From positions 24,407 to 88,406 of the forward strand of contig BAAAJN010000016.1 of NCBI GenBank assembly GCA_039527025.1: a stretch of DNA of 64,000 nt, in the 5' to 3' direction. The position numbers were made by a program, and so were the translations under genes. The stretch comes from Microlunatus lacustris. GTDB lineage: Bacteria; Actinomycetota; Actinomycetes; Propionibacteriales; Propionibacteriaceae. Shown piece by piece: positions 36,247 to 44,738 of the stretch. The notes under the pieces are model-generated. The model saw only the letters and a list, made by a program, of their open reading frames with translations. It had not been told where the DNA came from and ran no database searches. The stretch's first letter is position 1. Each line of letters opens with the position of its first letter.

Positions 36247-38808
36247 GTGGCCGCCTCCTCGACCCTCACCCACTGCCCGTACTGCTCCCTGCAGTGCGGG
36301 ATCGCGGTGGTGGCCGGGGACCGGCCGGCGACGCTGCAGCCCCAGCCGGACTTCCCGACCAACCTCGGTGGGCTGTGCTCCAAGGGGTGGAACGCCGCCA
36401 GCCTGCTCGACCACCCGCAACGGCTGCTGAGCCCGCTGGTCCGCAGTGTCCCCGGGGACCGGACGAGCCCGTTCCGGACCGCCGGCTGGGACGAGGCCCT
36501 GGACCTGGTGGCCGACGCGATGATCGGCCTGCAGGCCGAGCACGGCCGCGACGCCGTCGGCTGCTTCGGCGGCGGCGGGCTGACCAACGAGAAGGCCTAC
36601 ACGTTCGGCAAGTTCGCCCGGGTCGCGCTGCGCACGGCGATGATCGACTACAACGGCCGGTTCTGCATGTCCTCGGCGGCGACGGCGGGCAACCGGGCGT
36701 TCGGGATCGACCGCGGCCTGCCCTTCCCGCTCGCCGACATCGCGCAGGCGCAGGCAGTGCTGCTGGTCGGCTCCAACCCCGCCGCGACGATGCCGCCGGC
36801 CATGCAGTTCTTCGACGCGGGGCGGGCCGCCGGGGCGACCCACGTCGTCGTCGACCCGCGGGCGACGGCGACGGCCAAGGGGGCGTCGCTGCACCTCGCC
36901 CCGCTGCCCGGCACCGACCTGGCCCTGGCCAACGGGCTGCTGCACCTGGCCATCAAGGACGGGCTGGTCGACGAGGCCTACGTCGCCGCGCGCACGACCG
37001 GCTTCGACGCCGTCCGGGCCGGGGTCAGCGCGTCCTGGCCCGACCGGGTCGAGCGGATCACCGGGGTCGCCGTGCAGGACCTGCGGCGGACCGTGCACGC
37101 CCTCGCCGAGGCGCCGAGCGCGATGGTCCTGACCGCCCGCGGGGCGGAGCAGCACAGCAGCGGCACCGACACCGCCCAGGCCTGGATCAACCTCGCGCTG
37201 GCGCTCGGGCTGCCCGGTCGGCCGTTCTCGGGCTACGGCACCATCACCGGCCAGGGCAACGGCCAGGGTGGCCGCGAACACGGCCAGAAGGCCGACCAGC
37301 TGCCCGGTTACCGCAAGCTCGCCGACCCGGCAGACCGGGCGCACGTCGCCGCGGTCTGGGGCGTCGACCCCGACGAGCTGCCGCAGCCGGGACTGTCGGC
37401 GTTCGAGATGCTCGACCGGCTGGGCACCCCCGGTGGCGTCCGGGCGCTGCTGGTGCTGGCGTCCAACCTCGTCGTCTCCGCCCCTGACGTGAACCGCGTG
37501 CGCGACCGGCTGGCCGCGCTCGACCTGCTGGTCGTCTCCGACATCTTCCTGTCCGAGACCGCGGAGCTGGCCGACGTCGTGCTCCCGACGGCCCAGTGGG
37601 CCGAGGAGGACGGCACGATGACCAACCTCGAGGGCCGGGTCATCCGCCGGCGCCAGGCCCTCCGCCCGCCCGAGGGTGTGCACGACGACCTGCACCTGAT
37701 GCAGGGGCTGGCCCGGCGGCTGGGCCGTGGCCAGCACTTCTCGACCGACCCCGAGGAGGTCTTCGAGGAGCTCCGCCGGGCCAGCGCCGGTGGGCTGGCT
37801 GACTACTCCGGCATCACCTACGCGCGCATCGACGCCGAGCAGGGAGTGTTCTGGCCCTGCCCGAGCACCCCGGCGGGGGAGCCCGACCACCCCGGCACCG
37901 AGCGGCTGTTCGCCGACACCTTCCCGACGCCCGACGGGCGGGCCCGGTTCGTCCGCGTCGACCACCGCGTCCCCGACGAGACCCCCGACGGGGCCTTCCC
38001 CTACCTGCTCACCACCGGGCGGCTGATGGCGCAGTACCAGAGCGGCACCCAGACCCGCCGGCACCCGGCGACCGCGCAGTCCGCCGTCGGTCCGGAGGTG
38101 CAGCTGCACCCCGACCTGGCCCGCCGGCTGGAGATCGGCACCGCCGACGTCGTGCTGCTGACCACCCGCCGCGGGGCGGCCACCTTCCGGGCCCAGATCA
38201 GTCCCGACATCCGGCCCGACGTGGTCTTCGTGCCCTTCCACTGGGGCGGCGCCTCCGCGGCCAACGCGCTGACCAACCCGGCGCTCGACCCCCTGTCCAA
38301 GATGCCGGCCTTCAAGGTGTGCGCGGTCAAGGCCGAACGCCTCGGCTCGCCCGACGACGGCCACCTGCTGACGACCCGCCCGCCGCACACCGTGCACTCC
38401 CGGCCGACGCGACCAACTCTGAACCAGCTCCTCCAGCCCAGCCGACGTAAGGACCTCCCGATGATCAGCCAGAACCGTTTCCTGCAAGGGATCTTCCCGT
38501 TCGAGGGCGCCGGTCTCGACAAGCCGGTGCCGATCAGCCCCGAGCTGAGCCACGTCGTCCCGGACGGCGTGGTCAGCCAGGCGCTCTACTTCCGCGGCGG
38601 CAACTCCAGCGACGAGCTGGTGACGATCGTGCTGGTGCGCGACGGCGTCCCGATGCGCTACTTCCCGGTGGGGGCCAAGGACGGCGTGCACGTCCCGCTC
38701 CGGGTGGTGGAGGACATCGAGGGCGGCTCGGTCGTCGAGCTGGCGCTGGTGGCACCACTCGGCGCCAGCGGGACCGTCGTCGTCGACCTCGGGCTGGTGG
38801 AGCACTGA
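36247..38808 (+). CDS. nasA: Assimilatory nitrate reductase NasA (molybdopterin), fused to a small C-terminal domain
   Basis: NasA reduces nitrate to nitrite with a Mo-bisMGD cofactor. From GTG 36247 the product has 853 residues. The 4Fe-4S site is C10-P-Y-C13-SLQ-C17 and C44 in GGLCSKG. Mo-cofactor signatures include YNGRFCMSSAATAGNRAFGI with the Cys ligand, VLLVGSNPAATMPP and the TGRLMAQYQSGTQTRR tail region. Residues 739-853 form a separate small domain (FLQGIFPFEGAGLDKPVPI onward) that elsewhere I would expect as its own protein. An in-frame GTG at 36181 is possible, but it would place translated sequence over the putative regulator sites. nirB follows with a one-base overlap. Confidence 0.9.
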   Translation: MAASSTLTHCPYCSLQCGIAVVAGDRPATLQPQPDFPTNLGGLCSKGWNAASLLDHPQRLLSPLVRSVPGDRTSPFRTAGWDEALDLVADAMIGLQAEHGRDAVGCFGGGGLTNEKAYTFGKFARVALRTAMIDYNGRFCMSSAATAGNRAFGIDRGLPFPLADIAQAQAVLLVGSNPAATMPPAMQFFDAGRAAGATHVVVDPRATATAKGASLHLAPLPGTDLALANGLLHLAIKDGLVDEAYVAARTTGFDAVRAGVSASWPDRVERITGVAVQDLRRTVHALAEAPSAMVLTARGAEQHSSGTDTAQAWINLALALGLPGRPFSGYGTITGQGNGQGGREHGQKADQLPGYRKLADPADRAHVAAVWGVDPDELPQPGLSAFEMLDRLGTPGGVRALLVLASNLVVSAPDVNRVRDRLAALDLLVVSDIFLSETAELADVVLPTAQWAEEDGTMTNLEGRVIRRRQALRPPEGVHDDLHLMQGLARRLGRGQHFSTDPEEVFEELRRASAGGLADYSGITYARIDAEQGVFWPCPSTPAGEPDHPGTERLFADTFPTPDGRARFVRVDHRVPDETPDGAFPYLLTTGRLMAQYQSGTQTRRHPATAQSAVGPEVQLHPDLARRLEIGTADVVLLTTRRGAATFRAQISPDIRPDVVFVPFHWGGASAANALTNPALDPLSKMPAFKVCAVKAERLGSPDDGHLLTTRPPHTVHSRPTRPTLNQLLQPSRRKDLPMISQNRFLQGIFPFEGAGLDKPVPISPELSHVVPDGVVSQALYFRGGNSSDELVTIVLVRDGVPMRYFPVGAKDGVHVPLRVVEDIEGGSVVELALVAPLGASGTVVVDLGLVEH
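38449..38463 (+). promoter_or_regulatory. Internal ribosome binding site and ATG inside nasA
   Basis: AAGGA (38449-38453) is seven bases before an in-frame ATG (38461) at residue 739 of the nasA frame. Translation from it would give a separate 115-residue protein ending at the nasA stop. The intact signal suggests the fusion is recent or that both forms are made. Confidence 0.55.
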
Positions 38809-41429
38809 TGACGAGCACGACCCGTCCCCTGAGCTCGTCGACCCGTCCCCTGAGCTCGTCGACCCGTCCCCTGAGCTCGTCGAAGGGCCGCCCGTCGACA
38901 GGCTCAGCGAGCCAGAAGCGACGGCTGGTGGTGATCGGCAACGGCATGGCCGGGGCCCGCACCGTGGAGGAGATCCTCGCCCGCGGCGGCGCCGAGCTGT
39001 TCTCCGTCACCATGTTCGGCGACGAGCCCTACGGCAACTACAACCGCATCATGCTCAGCCACGTGCTGTCCGGGGAGGAGCACGAGGACAGCATCTACCT
39101 CAACTCCCTGGAGTGGTACGAGCAGAACGACATCACCCTGCACGCCGGCGTCCGGGTCACCCGGATCGACCGGCACGCGCACGTCGTGATCTCCGACGAC
39201 GGCCAGGTGACGCCCTACGACCAGCTCATCATCGCCACCGGCAGCCGGTCGTTCATGCCGCCGATGGACGGGCTGTACACCGACGACCCTTCGACGAGCT
39301 CAGGACGAGCCCTGCTGCCCGGCGTCTTCGCCTTCCGCACCATCGACGACACCCGCGGCATGGTCGAGTACGCCGGCCGGGACGTCCACCACCGGGCCGT
39401 GGTCATCGGCGGCGGCCTGCTGGGCCTGGAGGCCGCGCGCGGCCTGCAGAGCCACGGCATCGGCGTCGACGTCGTGCACTCGGGCAAGCACCTGATGAAC
39501 GCGCAGCTGGGCCGCGACGGCGGCGAGGTGCTGCGGCGCAGCATGGCCTCCCTCGGCATCGGCATCTTCACCGGCACCCGGGCCACCGCCATCTGGGGAC
39601 CCGACCGGGTCCGGGGCGTCCGGCTGCGGGACGAGACCGAGCTGGCCTGCGACCTCGTCGTCGTGGCGGCCGGCATCCGGCCGAACACCGAGGTGGCCGT
39701 CACGAGCGGCTTCACCGTCGAGCGGGCGATCGTCGTCGACGACTTCATGCGCACCGTCGAGGACGACGACGTGTACGCGGTGGGGGAGTGCGTCCAGCAC
39801 CGCGGGGAGGTCTACGGGCTGGTCGCCCCGCTGTGGGAGCAGGCCGTGGTGCTGGCCGACCAGATCACCGGCGCGGACCCCGGCAACGCCTACCTGGGCT
39901 CGAGGACGGCGACCAAGCTCAAGGTGGCCGGCGTCGAGGTGGCCTCGATGGGCCTCACCGAGCCCGAGCGGGAGACCGACGAGCACATCGTCTTCTCCGA
40001 GCCCAAGCGCGGCGTCTTCAAGTCGATCGTCATCCGCGACGACAAGATCGTGGGCGCCACCCTGCTCGGGGACAGCAAGAAGGTCGCCTTCCTCCAGCAG
40101 GCCTTCGACCGGGGCCTCCCCCTGCCCGCCGAGCGGGTCGAGCTGATGTTCGACCTCGGGGGCCCCTCGGAGGAGGTCGGCGCCGCCGAGCTGGCCGACG
40201 ACGCCCAGGTCTGCAACTGCAACGGGGTGAGCAAGAAGACGATCACCGACTGCGTGGCCGGCGGCTGCACGACGGTCTCCGGCGTCATGGACGCCACCCG
40301 CGCGGGCAAGGGCTGCGGCACCTGCAAGGGGCTGGTGGCGCAGCTGGTGGAGCACGCCGCCGGTGGCGCCGTGGAGGAGGACCCGGCCGCCAGCTACTAC
40401 GTGCCGGGCATCCCGATGGCCAAGGCCCCGCTGATGGAGATCATCCGCGAGCAGGAGCTGAGAACCCCCTCCGCCGTCTTCGCCGCGCTCGCGCCCGGCG
40501 GCGCCGAGGATGCCAAGTCGAAGATGGGGCTGTCCTCGCTGCTCAAGATGATGTGGGGCGAGGAGTACGTCGAGGAGAACGACGCCCGGTTCATCAACGA
40601 CCGGGTGAACGCCAACATCCAGAAGGACGGCACCTTCTCCGTCGTCCCGCAGATGCGGGGCGGGGTCACCACCCCCGAGCAGCTGCGCCGGATCGCCGAC
40701 GTGGCCGAGAAGTACGCGGTGCCGATGGTCAAGCTGACCGGGGGGCAGCGGATCGACCTGCTCGGCATCAAGAAGGAGGACCTGCCCGGCGTCTGGGCCG
40801 ACCTCGACATGCCGTCCGGCTACGCCTACGGCAAGTCGTTCCGCACCGTGAAGACCTGCGTCGGCCAGGAGTTCTGCCGGTTCGGCACCGGCGACTCCAC
40901 CAAGCTCGGGGTGGAGATCGAGACCCGGATGCAGGGCATGGAGTCCCCGGCCAAGATGAAGCTCGCCGTCTCCGGCTGCCCCCGCAACTGCGCCGAGTCG
41001 CTGTGCAAGGACGTCGGCATCGTGGCCATCGAGGGCGGCCGCTGGGAGATCTACGTCGGCGGCGCCGCCGGGGCGCACATCCGCAAGGGCGACCTGCTCT
41101 GCACCGTGGACAGCCCGGAGGAGGCCCAGCTGCTGACCGGACGCTTCCTGCAGTACTACCGGGAGAGCGCCAACTGGCTGGAGCGCACCTACGCCTGGGT
41201 GCCGCGGGTGGGCATCGAGCACGTGAGGGCGGTCGTCGTCGACGACGCCGAGGGCATCGCCGACCGGCTCGACGCGGCCGTCCAGCGGCACGCCGACACC
41301 CACGTCGACCCGTGGACCCAGGGGCGGGAGCCGCTGACCCCGGGCCAGTTCCGCACCGCCCTGCCGCTGGAGGTGCTGCCCCGGGTGCCCGCCGGGCGGG
41401 CCACCGAGCTGCTCGGGGGCTCCTGGTGA
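38808..41429 (+). CDS. nirB: Nitrite reductase large subunit NirB
   Basis: NirB reduces nitrite to ammonium with NADH through FAD, iron-sulfur clusters and siroheme. In the 873-residue protein, RRLVVIGNGMAGARTVEEIL is the FAD site, VVIGGGLLGLEAARGLQ the NAD site, CNCNGVSKKTITDCV with CGTC the BFD-type 2Fe-2S site (about 467-520), and C684, C690, C724 and C728 (SGCPRNCAESLC) bind the 4Fe-4S/siroheme. Oddly, residues 5-25 are TRPLSSS repeated three times and about 160-166 read PSTSSGR; both are translated REP-like DNA. The ATG overlaps the nasA stop by one base, and the end overlaps nirD by four. Confidence 0.95.
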   Translation: MTSTTRPLSSSTRPLSSSTRPLSSSKGRPSTGSASQKRRLVVIGNGMAGARTVEEILARGGAELFSVTMFGDEPYGNYNRIMLSHVLSGEEHEDSIYLNSLEWYEQNDITLHAGVRVTRIDRHAHVVISDDGQVTPYDQLIIATGSRSFMPPMDGLYTDDPSTSSGRALLPGVFAFRTIDDTRGMVEYAGRDVHHRAVVIGGGLLGLEAARGLQSHGIGVDVVHSGKHLMNAQLGRDGGEVLRRSMASLGIGIFTGTRATAIWGPDRVRGVRLRDETELACDLVVVAAGIRPNTEVAVTSGFTVERAIVVDDFMRTVEDDDVYAVGECVQHRGEVYGLVAPLWEQAVVLADQITGADPGNAYLGSRTATKLKVAGVEVASMGLTEPERETDEHIVFSEPKRGVFKSIVIRDDKIVGATLLGDSKKVAFLQQAFDRGLPLPAERVELMFDLGGPSEEVGAAELADDAQVCNCNGVSKKTITDCVAGGCTTVSGVMDATRAGKGCGTCKGLVAQLVEHAAGGAVEEDPAASYYVPGIPMAKAPLMEIIREQELRTPSAVFAALAPGGAEDAKSKMGLSSLLKMMWGEEYVEENDARFINDRVNANIQKDGTFSVVPQMRGGVTTPEQLRRIADVAEKYAVPMVKLTGGQRIDLLGIKKEDLPGVWADLDMPSGYAYGKSFRTVKTCVGQEFCRFGTGDSTKLGVEIETRMQGMESPAKMKLAVSGCPRNCAESLCKDVGIVAIEGGRWEIYVGGAAGAHIRKGDLLCTVDSPEEAQLLTGRFLQYYRESANWLERTYAWVPRVGIEHVRAVVVDDAEGIADRLDAAVQRHADTHVDPWTQGREPLTPGQFRTALPLEVLPRVPAGRATELLGGSW
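38821..38911 (+). repeat. REP-like tandem repeat inside the nirB 5' coding region
   Basis: Three exact 21-bp units containing CCCCTGAGCTCGTCGA run from 38821 to 38883, followed by AGGG and an inverted partner GTCGACAGGCTCAG (38893-38906). The 21-bp period is seven codons, so the frame survives and the protein gains TRPLSSS three times. Confidence 0.85.
39287..39306 (+). repeat. Single REP-like half-unit inside nirB
   Basis: CCTTCGACGAGCTCAGGA here is the reverse complement of the unit at 38.8 kb. It encodes PSTSSGR between GLYTDD and ALLPGVFAF, where a conserved NirB loop is expected to be short, so it looks like an in-frame insertion. Confidence 0.7.
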
Positions 41430-41755
41430 GCGCCAGCACGCTCAGCTCGCGCACCCAGGAGCACCGTCTCGGCCCCGCTGACCAGGTGCCGTTCGGCGAG
41501 GGCCGGACCTTCGAGGTGGCCGGCGAGCAGGTGGCCGTCTTCCGGTTGCGGAGCGGGCGCTGGTACGCGCTGTCCGCGGTCTGCCCGCACCGCGGTGGCC
41601 CGATCGCCGACGGCCAGACCGACGAGCGGGTCGTCATGTGCCCGCTGCACCACAACGCGTTCGAGCTCGCGACGGGCTGCTCGACCACGGGCGCCGACCC
41701 GCTGCGCAGCTACCCGGTCGCCATCGACGGCGACGAGATCGTCCTCACCGTCTGA
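41426..41755 (+). CDS. nirD: Nitrite reductase small subunit NirD (Rieske)
   Basis: The 109-residue protein is the small partner of NirB. It has the Rieske 2Fe-2S motifs CPHRGGP (about 53-59) and CPLHHNAFEL (about 72-81), giving two Cys and two His ligands. The GTG start overlaps the nirB stop by four bases, which couples translation. The core VPFGEGRTFEVAGEQVAVF is typical for NirD. It is normal in length and has no insertion. Confidence 0.94.
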   Translation: MSASTLSSRTQEHRLGPADQVPFGEGRTFEVAGEQVAVFRLRSGRWYALSAVCPHRGGPIADGQTDERVVMCPLHHNAFELATGCSTTGADPLRSYPVAIDGDEIVLTV

Positions 41756-41792
41756 CCTCCCGGTCCACCCCCACGCCCCGCAGGAGCTCACC

Positions 41793-43175
41793 ATGGCCAC
41801 GCTGAACGACACCGACCAACGCCTCGACACCGGCTCCCGCCAGATCGGCAAGCGGTGGATCGACGACTGGCGCCCCGAAGACCCCGACTTCTGGCGGACC
41901 ACCGGCAGGGTCGTCGCCCGCCGGAACCTCATCTTCTCCGTGACCAGCGAGCACATCGGCTTCTCGGTCTGGAGCCTGTGGTCGGTGCTGGTGCTGTTCC
42001 TCGGACCGGAGTACGGCTTCGACCCGGCGCAGAAGTTCCTGCTGACCGCGCTGCCCACGCTCGTCGGCGCGGCGCTGCGGATCCCCTACACCTTCGCCGT
42101 GGGCACCTTCGGCGGTCGCAACTGGACGATCGTCTCCGCCTTGTTGCTGGTGGTGCCGTGCCTCCTGATCGCGATCTTCCTGCAGCCCGGCGTGTCGTTC
42201 GGCACCTTGCTGGTCATCTCCCTGTTCGCCGGGGTGGGCGGTGGCAACTTCGCCTCCTCGATGACCAACATCAACGCCTACTACCCCCTGCGGCTCAAGG
42301 GCTGGGCGCTCGGCGTGAACGCCGGCGGCGGCAACCTCGGCGTCCCCGTCGTGCAGCTCGTCGGCCTGCTGGTGCTGGCCACCCTCGGCGCCAGCCATCC
42401 CCGCGCGATGGTGGTGATCTACCTGCCGCTGATCCTGCTGGCGGCGCTCGGCGCCCACCTGACCATGGACAACCTGACGCAGAACAGCAACGCCAAGGGG
42501 GCGATCCGCGAGGTCACCCGGCACACGGAGACCTGGGTCATCTCGTTGCTCTACATCGGCACCTTCGGTTCCTTCATCGGCTTCGGCTTCGCCTTCGGCC
42601 AGGTGCTGCTGGTGCAGTTCCCCGAGCAGTTCCCCCGACCCCTGGAGGCGGCGGCGCTGACCTGGCTGGGGCCGCTGCTCGGCTCGCTGATCCGGCCCGT
42701 CGGCGGAGCCCTCGCCGACCGCTTCTCCGGCTCGGTGGTCACCTTCTGGAACTTCGTGGCCATGGCCGTCGGCGCGGCCGTCGTGCTGCTCGCCTCGCAG
42801 CAGAACTCGCTGCCGCTGTTCCTGGTCGGCTTCGTGGTGCTGTTCGTGTTCAGCGGGATCGGCAACGGCTCGGTCTACAAGATGATCCCGGCGATCTTCA
42901 CCGCGAAGGCGCTGATGTCGACCGAGCGGGCGGGGGAGGACGGCGGGGCTGCGGCGGCGCTGGCCACCAAGCGCGCCGGGGCGCTGATCGGCCTGGCCGG
43001 CGCGATCGGCGCCTTCGGCGGCGTGCTGGTCAACCTGGCCTTCCGGCAGTCGTTCCTCACCCTCGGCAACGGGGACGGGGCCTACCTGACCATCATCGGC
43101 TTCTACGCGCTCTGCTTCGCCGTGACCTGGGTGGTCTTCATGCGCTCCCGCGCCGGTCGGCTGAACCTCGTCTGA
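41793..43175 (+). CDS. narK: Nitrate/nitrite MFS transporter NarK
   Basis: The 460-residue protein has 12 predicted membrane helices of the nitrate/nitrite porter family. Both nitrate signatures are present: GGNFASSMTNINAYYP with the neighbouring GWALGVNAGGGNLGV, and FSGIGNGSVYKMIPAIF. It takes up nitrate and may export nitrite for the NasA-NirBD pathway. CAGGAG lies eight bases before the ATG at 41793, 37 bases after nirD, so it is the last gene of the nasA-nirB-nirD-narK operon. Confidence 0.95.
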   Translation: MATLNDTDQRLDTGSRQIGKRWIDDWRPEDPDFWRTTGRVVARRNLIFSVTSEHIGFSVWSLWSVLVLFLGPEYGFDPAQKFLLTALPTLVGAALRIPYTFAVGTFGGRNWTIVSALLLVVPCLLIAIFLQPGVSFGTLLVISLFAGVGGGNFASSMTNINAYYPLRLKGWALGVNAGGGNLGVPVVQLVGLLVLATLGASHPRAMVVIYLPLILLAALGAHLTMDNLTQNSNAKGAIREVTRHTETWVISLLYIGTFGSFIGFGFAFGQVLLVQFPEQFPRPLEAAALTWLGPLLGSLIRPVGGALADRFSGSVVTFWNFVAMAVGAAVVLLASQQNSLPLFLVGFVVLFVFSGIGNGSVYKMIPAIFTAKALMSTERAGEDGGAAAALATKRAGALIGLAGAIGAFGGVLVNLAFRQSFLTLGNGDGAYLTIIGFYALCFAVTWVVFMRSRAGRLNLV

Positions 43176-43282
43176 CCTCGGGGTGCCCCCTCGACCGGGC
43201 GGATCGGCGTGGAGCCCGTGCGGCGATCACGCCCCTGGGACGGGTAACCGCGCTACGCTCGAACACCACAACGGGGCGGTTG

Positions 43283-43311
43283 TTGACAACCGGTTGTCGC
43301 CGGGACAGGAT
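43283..43311 (+). promoter_or_regulatory. Strong promoter with overlapping palindromic operator for the sugar ABC operon
   Basis: TTGACA (43283-43288) and CAGGAT (43306-43311) are exactly 17 bases apart. The perfect 14-bp palindrome GACAACCGGTTGTC (43285-43298) overlaps the -35 box, as expected for a LacI-type operator with a central CG. The binding lipoprotein gene starts about 60 bases further on. Confidence 0.7.
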
Positions 43312-43344
43312 CGCCCCACCGGCTGGCTGTCGTCGACCGCCAGT

Positions 43345-43360
43345 TGATTAACGTAACTAT
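43345..43360 (+). promoter_or_regulatory. Weak second LacI-operator-like site before the ABC operon
   Basis: TGATTAACGTAACTAT is centred on CG and shares TAACG with the operators near the mannosidase and isomerase genes (8 of 14 flanking positions). It lies between the promoter and the ribosome binding site AAAGGGGA. Confidence 0.35.
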
Positions 43361-43374
43361 TCAAAGGGGAATGG

Positions 43375-44736
43375 ATGTCCGACACGAAAGATGCACTTGG
43401 CCGGACCATCTCACGTCGGTCGATCCTGGGCAGAGGCTCTCTGCTCGGCATCGGCCTGGCGGGTTCGGGCTCGTTGCTCGCCGCGTGCGGCGGCGGCAGC
43501 TCGGGAGGCCCGGGCGGGAGCGCCGGCGGGGAGCAGGGCGACGTCGCCACCGGCAAGGGCGGTGCCGTCACGTGGGCCAACTGGGCGAACCCGGGTGAGG
43601 CCGAGATCTTCAAGCGGGTCTCCAAGGACTACACCGCTGCGCACGAGACGAAGGTCACGCACCAGGTCGTCACCGGCGACTACGAGTCCAAGCTGTTGAC
43701 CCAGCTCGCGGGTGGCAGCGCCCCGGACGCCTTCTACGTCAGCACCGAGGGCATGGCGAAGCTGATCGAGTCCAACAACATCGTCGACCTGACCGAGTTC
43801 GCGAACGCTCCGGAGTCGCCGGTCAAGATCGCGGACTTCTACCCCGGTCTGCTCAACTGGACCAAGAAGCCCGGCGGCGACGCCGTGTACGGCCTCCCGG
43901 TGGACTGCAACCCGCTGGTCTTCTGGTTCAACAAGGACCTGGTCACCGAGGCAGGGCTCGCCGAGAACCCCGTCCAGAAGTTCGAGGCCGGCACCTGGAA
44001 CCGGGACGGTCTGGAGGAGTTCCTGACCGCGATGAAGGCCAGCGGCAAGCGCGGCATGGTGCTCGACGCCGGCTGGGGGGCTTTCGTGTCGTGGATGACC
44101 ACGTTCGGTGGCACCCCGTTCGACGACAGCGACAAGGCCGTCTTCGACACCGACCCGAAGTCGTTGGAGACCCTGGAGTGGCTCTTCGACAAGATGAAGG
44201 ACGAGACCATCAGCTACGGCGGCTCGCTGCCGAAGGGCCAGGGCATCGACGCGCTCTTCTACGCCAAGCAGCTGGCCAGCTGCCAGATGGGCCGCTGGAT
44301 CCTGCCGAACCTGAAGAAGCTCGACCTGAACTACGACATCGCGCCCTTCCCGTCGGAGGACGGCAAGAGCTTCGCACCGGTCAACATCCCCGTTGCGGCC
44401 ATGGGCGTGAACGCCAAGGCGAAGGACCCGGATGCGGCCAAGTGGTTCACGACCCGGTACGTGAGCGTCGAGGGCCAGAAGGCCCGGCTCGCCGGTGGCG
44501 GCAACGCGGTGCCCTCGATCCCGGGTGCGGAGGACATCGTGACCGAGGGCGGCCTGCCCGAGCACGCGTCCTACTGGAACGAGGTCGCCAAGACCGGGTA
44601 CGCGATCCCGCCGGCCATCGCCACCAAGCCGGCCGTCGCGGCGACCATCAATGCTGAGATCGACAAGGTGGTCAAGTCCGGGGTCGACGCCAAGACCTTC
44701 GCGACGACGATCAGCAACTTCATCAACAAGGGCTAG
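43375..44736 (+). CDS. Sugar ABC transporter substrate-binding lipoprotein
   Basis: The 453-residue protein is a solute-binding protein of the extracellular family 1 (oligosaccharide) type. Its N-terminus combines a twin-arginine-like ISRRSILGRG with a lipobox LLAAC at about residue 38, so it is probably a Tat- or Sec-exported lipoprotein processed by Lgt. A Gly/Ser-rich linker follows. AVTWANWANPGEAEIFKRVS and APDAFYVSTEGMAKLI are typical of the fold. It delivers a sugar, probably a mannose-containing oligosaccharide given the neighbours, to the two permeases. No ATPase is encoded here, so a shared MsiK-like ATPase is expected elsewhere. Confidence 0.92.
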   Translation: MSDTKDALGRTISRRSILGRGSLLGIGLAGSGSLLAACGGGSSGGPGGSAGGEQGDVATGKGGAVTWANWANPGEAEIFKRVSKDYTAAHETKVTHQVVTGDYESKLLTQLAGGSAPDAFYVSTEGMAKLIESNNIVDLTEFANAPESPVKIADFYPGLLNWTKKPGGDAVYGLPVDCNPLVFWFNKDLVTEAGLAENPVQKFEAGTWNRDGLEEFLTAMKASGKRGMVLDAGWGAFVSWMTTFGGTPFDDSDKAVFDTDPKSLETLEWLFDKMKDETISYGGSLPKGQGIDALFYAKQLASCQMGRWILPNLKKLDLNYDIAPFPSEDGKSFAPVNIPVAAMGVNAKAKDPDAAKWFTTRYVSVEGQKARLAGGGNAVPSIPGAEDIVTEGGLPEHASYWNEVAKTGYAIPPAIATKPAVAATINAEIDKVVKSGVDAKTFATTISNFINKG

Positions 44737-44738
44737 TC

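Noticed and set aside
38821..38883. Tandem 21-bp units as a possible CRISPR array
   Set aside because: The units are contiguous with no spacers and lie within the nirB reading frame; they are REP-like repeats.
43176..43282. Terminator after narK from a GGGG/CCCC stem
   Set aside because: Only four base pairs; too weak to call.
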